64,000 nucleotides of DNA, from NCBI RefSeq assembly GCF_029688735.1, contig NZ_JARULD010000002.1, positions 496,001 to 560,000 of the forward strand, written 5' to 3'. The position numbers were made by a program, and so were the translations under genes. Each line of letters opens with the position of its first letter. Position 1 is the first letter of the stretch. Under the pieces are notes generated by a model, which was given only the letters and a program-made list of their open reading frames with translations, was not told the DNA's origin and ran no database searches. Source of the stretch: Qipengyuania flavescens (GTDB taxonomy: Bacteria > Pseudomonadota > Alphaproteobacteria > Sphingomonadales > Sphingomonadaceae). Positions 63,553-64,000 of the stretch are shown here, in pieces.

Positions 63553-63802
63553 GAGAGGGGTTTTTGTTGGGCGCGTGAAGCGCATCCGCGCTTACCTCGG
63601 CCGTTCCGTCCGGCGCCCCTCCCGGATACTTTGTTACGTGCGGGCCGGACATCCGTCCGCCCCTTCGGCACCGGCCCACTTCCCCACCCGACCACCCACG
63701 GCACGGTATTCTATGGGTGGCCGGGTGGGGGAGTGGGCCGGTGCCGCAAGCTATCGACGGATGTCGATAGCGCACACAGCAAAAACCCAACAAAAACCTC
63801 TC
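63553..63802. repeat. Fold-back (MITE-like) element between fabG and dnaN
   Basis: It begins at the fabG stop. The ends are inverted repeats: GAGAGGGGTTTTTGTTGGG on the left (63553-63571) against GAGAGGTTTTTGTTGGG read from the right end (63786-63802). Inside are two forward copies of the window's ~28-bp unit (63563-63590, 63630-63658), a 32-bp inverted repeat (63667-63698 with 63714-63745) and an inverted unit copy (63755-63784). No transposase is encoded. The rest of the gap (63803-63941) shows no recognisable gene or clear promoter. Confidence 0.78.
63667..63745. repeat. 32-bp near-perfect inverted repeat
   Basis: Arms 63667-63698 and 63714-63745 are complementary at 30 of 32 positions; one of the two exceptions is a G-T wobble. 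The loop is 15 bases (63699-63713). In RNA it would form a very stable hairpin. It is not followed by a T tract, so it is not a classical terminator. Confidence 0.88.
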
Positions 63803-63941
63803 ACTTTTCCCCAAGGAATCATCGTCGCGGCGGGCGTAGCCTTGCCCCCAGATACCGCCCCGCTAAGGTCGCTATCCGTATTCCGGCGCGCGAGGGGCGA
63901 TTCCGGCCCTCGACGCGCCCAGCAGGGACGAAAGTAGGACC

Positions 63942-64000
63942 ATGAAGGCCACCATCGAACGCGCGACGCTGCTGCGCTGTCTTTCCCACGTGCAGTCGGT
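63942..64000 (+). CDS. dnaN: DNA polymerase III beta subunit (sliding clamp), 5' end only
   Basis: The frame from ATG 63942 reads KATIERATLLRCLSHVQSV up to the window edge, which matches the N-terminus of alphaproteobacterial DnaN (first helix of domain 1). Only 19 codons are visible. No dnaA is beside it in this window. Confidence 0.85.
   Translation, partial: MKATIERATLLRCLSHVQS

Overview
The window is a stretch of GC-rich bacterial chromosome with almost no spare DNA. It holds about 70 protein genes, one tRNA and no rRNA, CRISPR array or recognisable transposase. Gene content and protein sequences point to an alphaproteobacterium of the order Sphingomonadales, most likely Erythrobacteraceae. 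The pointers are a separate F0 ATP synthase operon with b' and b subunits, a FYDLN-type acidic protein, a CP4-like class II EPSP synthase, and acidic Ala-rich tails on S16 and L9. The taxonomic call is an inference from family resemblance, not from a marker comparison.

Layout. 0-11 kb: a truncated FAD-linked oxidase, a RhlE-type RNA helicase, a wecC-wecB pair for UDP-ManNAcA, a fatty acid hydroxylase family membrane protein, a methyltransferase, the UvrD helicase, and two adjacent secreted paralogues built from 11-residue repeats. 11-15.8 kb: rsmD-rluB, a Rieske oxygenase, an AmpG-type permease and a PilZ-like protein. 15.8-24.5 kb: a long minus-strand series radC, purB, lapA-pyrF-trpF-trpB-(small membrane protein)-trpA-accD-folC with many 4-base stop/start overlaps. 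24.5-28.5 kb: a ydbH-ynbE-ydbL operon for an envelope-spanning bridge. 28.8-31.4 kb: atpI-atpB-atpE-atpF'-atpF. 31.4-38.2 kb, minus strand: a quinone oxidoreductase, gloB, rpsA, a SYLF lipoprotein, cmk, a small membrane protein and aroA. 38.3-44.4 kb: FYDLN protein, tRNA-Ala(GGC), ffh, rpsP-rimM, then trmD-rplS, the last two split from rimM by a lipoprotein gene and a divergent thioredoxin-reductase-like gene. 44.7-54.3 kb: an S9 peptidase, asd, a lipoprotein, a DsbA-like isomerase and hydrolase pair, then M2 peptidase-propeller-rimB-rimK. 54.4-58.4 kb, minus strand: a small lipoprotein, an SDR, AMP nucleosidase and rpsF-rpsR-rplI. 58.5-64 kb: a DUF808 membrane protein, a Mur ligase divergent from an S66 carboxypeptidase, fabD-fabG and the start of dnaN.

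How it fits together. Most genes are housekeeping: translation (rpsA, rpsP, rpsR, rpsF, rplI, rplS, rimM, trmD, rsmD, rluB, ffh), amino-acid and nucleotide synthesis (trp, aroA, asd, pyrF, purB, cmk, amn), fatty acids (accD, fabD, fabG) and energy (F0). Three themes stand out. Envelope homeostasis is represented by YdbH-YnbE-YdbL, LapA and many lipoproteins. Cell wall recycling is suggested by the AmpG permease, the Mur ligase and the LD-carboxypeptidase. Post-translational modification of S6 is suggested by rimB-rimK about 4 kb from rpsF.

The least explained DNA is a family of about 28-bp repeats, found in two fold-back arrays directly after the ydbL and fabG stop codons (28451-28658 and 63553-63802), and the pair of 11-residue-repeat proteins at 9.7-11.0 kb.
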